Part shown: positions 62,543 to 64,000 of the stretch, piece by piece
Layout: each line of letters starts with the position of its first letter
How positions within the stretch are numbered: the stretch's first letter is position 1
Assembly: GCA_040216635.1 (NCBI GenBank)
Contig: JAVJOU010000007.1
Span: 1-64,000 of the forward strand
DNA: 64,000 nucleotides
Direction: 5' to 3'
From: UBA1479 sp040216635
Lineage (GTDB): Bacteria; Pseudomonadota; Alphaproteobacteria; Rhodospirillales; Casp-alpha2
Notes under the pieces: model-generated
Told to the model about the DNA's origin: nothing
The model's input: only the letters and a program-made list of their open reading frames with translations
Database searches by the model: none
Position numbers and translations under genes: made by a program

Positions 62543-63937
62543 TTGGCGCGCGACATTCTAATTGTCGATGACGAGGCGGATATCCGAGAATCCCTTTCAG
62601 GTATTCTTTCGGATGAAGGCTATGCCGCTCGTGTTGCAACCGACAGCCGAACGGCGCTTCTGGCGCTCGAAGAACATGAGCCCTCGCTCGTCATTCTCGA
62701 TATCTGGTTGGAGAACAGCGAACTCGACGGGCTCGAACTGCTGGGCGTGATCCGAACCGACTATCCGAATCTCCCGGTCATCATGATTAGCGGCCACGGC
62801 AACATCGAGACCGCCGTCTCGGCGATCCAGCGCGGCGCTTACGACTTCGTCGAAAAGCCCTTTGCCGCCGACAGACTACTGTTGGTTGTCTCACGCGCGA
62901 TCGAGGCATCCCGTCTACGCCGCGAAAACGAGGAACTGAGACTGCGGTTCGGACAGGAAGCCGATTTGCTCGGCAGCGCCCCCGCCATCAATGCGATGCG
63001 TGCTGCGATTGAAAAGGTCGCGCCGACCGGCAGCCGCGTCCTCATTACCGGCCCCGCCGGCAGCGGGAAGGAAGTTGCGGCGCGTCTCCTCCACAGCCGA
63101 TCGCGGCGCGCCCACGGGCCGTTCGTGGTGATGAACGCCGCGCGCATGGCGCCCGACACAATCGATCTAGAGCTCTTCGGTGCCGAAGCCGGGGCCACCG
63201 GCGCGAACAGCCCACGCAAGGTCGGGATCTTCGAGCAAGCTCACGAAGGCACGTTGTTCGTCGACGAAGCTGCCGACATGCCGCTCGAAACCCAAGGGCG
63301 TATCCTGCGCGTGTTGCAGGAACAGACCTTCGCGCGTCTGGGCGGGCGCGAGCAGGTTCGTGTCGATGTCCGCGTGATTAGCGGTTCTAGTCGCAATCTG
63401 TCGGACGAAATCGCGGCGGGCCGTTTTCGCGAAGACCTCTATCACCGGTTGGCGGTTGTACCGATTCGAGTACCGCCGCTGGCCGAGCGGCGGGAGGACA
63501 TCCCGCACCTAGCGCGCTACTTCATGGAGCGTATGGCACAATCGACAGGTTTGCCGCCACGCACCATCGCGGAGGACGCCATGGCGGTCCTCCAAGCCAA
63601 GGACTGGCCCGGGAACGTTCGCGAATTGCGCAACATGATCGAACGTCTGCTGATTATGGCACCGGGCGGTCCGGAAACGGCGATTCATGCCGAGACAATG
63701 CCGCCGGAGATCCGGTCAAACGGCGTTTCCTCGTTGCGTCAGGCCGACAACGGAGAGGTGATGGCGATGCCGCTACGTGAGGCACGCGAAGTGTTCGAGC
63801 GGGAATACCTGCTCGCCCAGATCAACCGCTTTGGCGGAAACATCTCGCGCACGGCGTCGTTCGTCGGTATGGAACGTTCCGCGCTCCACCGCAAACTAAA
63901 GGCGCTCGGTGTAACCGGCGGCGACAACCGGGCCTAA
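62543..63937 (+). CDS. ntrX: Response regulator NtrX with degenerate sigma-54 contact motif
   Basis: Response regulator of the NtrY-NtrX system, 464 residues. Receiver with phosphoacceptor Asp53 (LVILDIWLENSELDGLELL); AAA+ domain with Walker A GPAGSGKE (170-177) and Walker B GTLFVDEAADM; Fis-type helix-turn-helix (residues about 425-455, NISRTASFVGMERSALHRKL). The GAFTGA loop is replaced by GAEAGATG (213-220), so sigma-54 contact is probably lost; this is known for other alphaproteobacterial NtrX proteins, which act at sigma-70 promoters. The start is a TTG at 62543 with AGGGGAGG at 62528-62535, 27 bp after ntrY. Confidence 0.95.
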   Translation: MARDILIVDDEADIRESLSGILSDEGYAARVATDSRTALLALEEHEPSLVILDIWLENSELDGLELLGVIRTDYPNLPVIMISGHGNIETAVSAIQRGAYDFVEKPFAADRLLLVVSRAIEASRLRRENEELRLRFGQEADLLGSAPAINAMRAAIEKVAPTGSRVLITGPAGSGKEVAARLLHSRSRRAHGPFVVMNAARMAPDTIDLELFGAEAGATGANSPRKVGIFEQAHEGTLFVDEAADMPLETQGRILRVLQEQTFARLGGREQVRVDVRVISGSSRNLSDEIAAGRFREDLYHRLAVVPIRVPPLAERREDIPHLARYFMERMAQSTGLPPRTIAEDAMAVLQAKDWPGNVRELRNMIERLLIMAPGGPETAIHAETMPPEIRSNGVSSLRQADNGEVMAMPLREAREVFEREYLLAQINRFGGNISRTASFVGMERSALHRKLKALGVTGGDNRA

Positions 63938-63972
63938 CCAGTGGCCCCAAAGAAAACGCGCAGGCGAACCCT

Positions 63973-64000
63973 ATGAGAATTATCGTTTGTGGCGCCGGGC
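63973..64000 (+). CDS. trkA: Trk potassium uptake protein TrkA, 5' end only
   Basis: Only the first nine codons are inside the window, reading MRIIVCGAG, the start of the RCK/NAD-binding Rossmann fold of TrkA. Position directly behind ntrX is the usual alphaproteobacterial order (ntrYX-trkA-hfq), which supports the call despite the very short sequence. It is 35 bp after the ntrX stop. Confidence 0.7.

Overview
The window is a GC-rich alphaproteobacterial chromosome segment, most likely from a member of the Rhodospirillales. This rests on gene order (dnaE-rpsB-tsf-pyrH-frr-uppS-cdsA-dxr-rseP-bamA-skp-lpxD-fabZ-lpxA-lpxI-lpxB, then eno/ftsB/pdhABC/lpd/lipA, then ispDF/dusB/ntrBC/ntrYX/trkA), an LpxI-type lipid A pathway, a fused IspDF, a pyruvate dehydrogenase E1-beta with its own lipoyl domain, and a LexA box of the alphaproteobacterial GTTC-N7-GTTC type. 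Coding density is very high. I saw no tRNA, rRNA, CRISPR array, insertion sequence or prophage gene.

Layout. 1-1.4 kb: 3' part of dnaE. 1.6-16.0 kb: a long plus-strand run for translation (rpsB, tsf, frr), UMP kinase, isoprenoid and phospholipid precursors (dxr, uppS, cdsA), envelope assembly (rseP, bamA, skp) and lipid A (lpxD, fabZ, lpxA, lpxI, lpxB), with many 4-bp stop/start overlaps in the lipid A part. 16.1-18.9 kb: gltA and gltX on the minus strand, gltA with a clear terminator. 19.0-21.2 kb: comEC-like gene. 21.2-26.4 kb: minus-strand lexA, moeA, moaC, trpC, trpD, trpG. 26.4-26.75 kb: the only gene-free stretch above 300 bp. 26.75-27.9 kb: a divergent polysaccharide deacetylase pointing the opposite way, separating trpG from trpE. 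27.9-31.4 kb: trpE and ppiD. 31.6-36.8 kb: tpiA, secG, pyrG, kdsA and eno on the plus strand.

36.8-42.7 kb is an accessory block between eno and ftsB, genes that are usually close together in related genomes: an SDR oxidoreductase, an 898-residue ABC exporter with an abnormally expanded and motif-degenerate ATPase domain, a maleate isomerase/Asp-Glu racemase family enzyme with a HicB-like small protein behind it, and an NnrS family membrane protein. 42.9-50.1 kb returns to core genes: ftsB, the complete pyruvate dehydrogenase complex, lipA and a Coq10/RatA-like gene. 50.2-56.6 kb is a minus-strand run in which the core genes ispDF-pgpA-pncC are followed, with an ATGA overlap, by an accessory cassette of two paralogous quinone oxidoreductases flanking an MFS exporter and an alpha/beta hydrolase. 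56.7-64 kb: dusB, the nitrogen two-component pairs ntrB/ntrC and ntrY/ntrX, and the first codons of trkA.

The most unusual items are the ABC exporter's expanded nucleotide-binding domain (three Q-loop-like segments and a degenerate signature and Walker B), the accessory cassette coupled to ispDF-pgpA-pncC, and a change in leucine codon usage near 36.76 kb that then persists through core genes to the window end. That change raises the question of a recombinant or chimeric junction. The window is otherwise mainly housekeeping, and I do not claim a new defence or mobile system.
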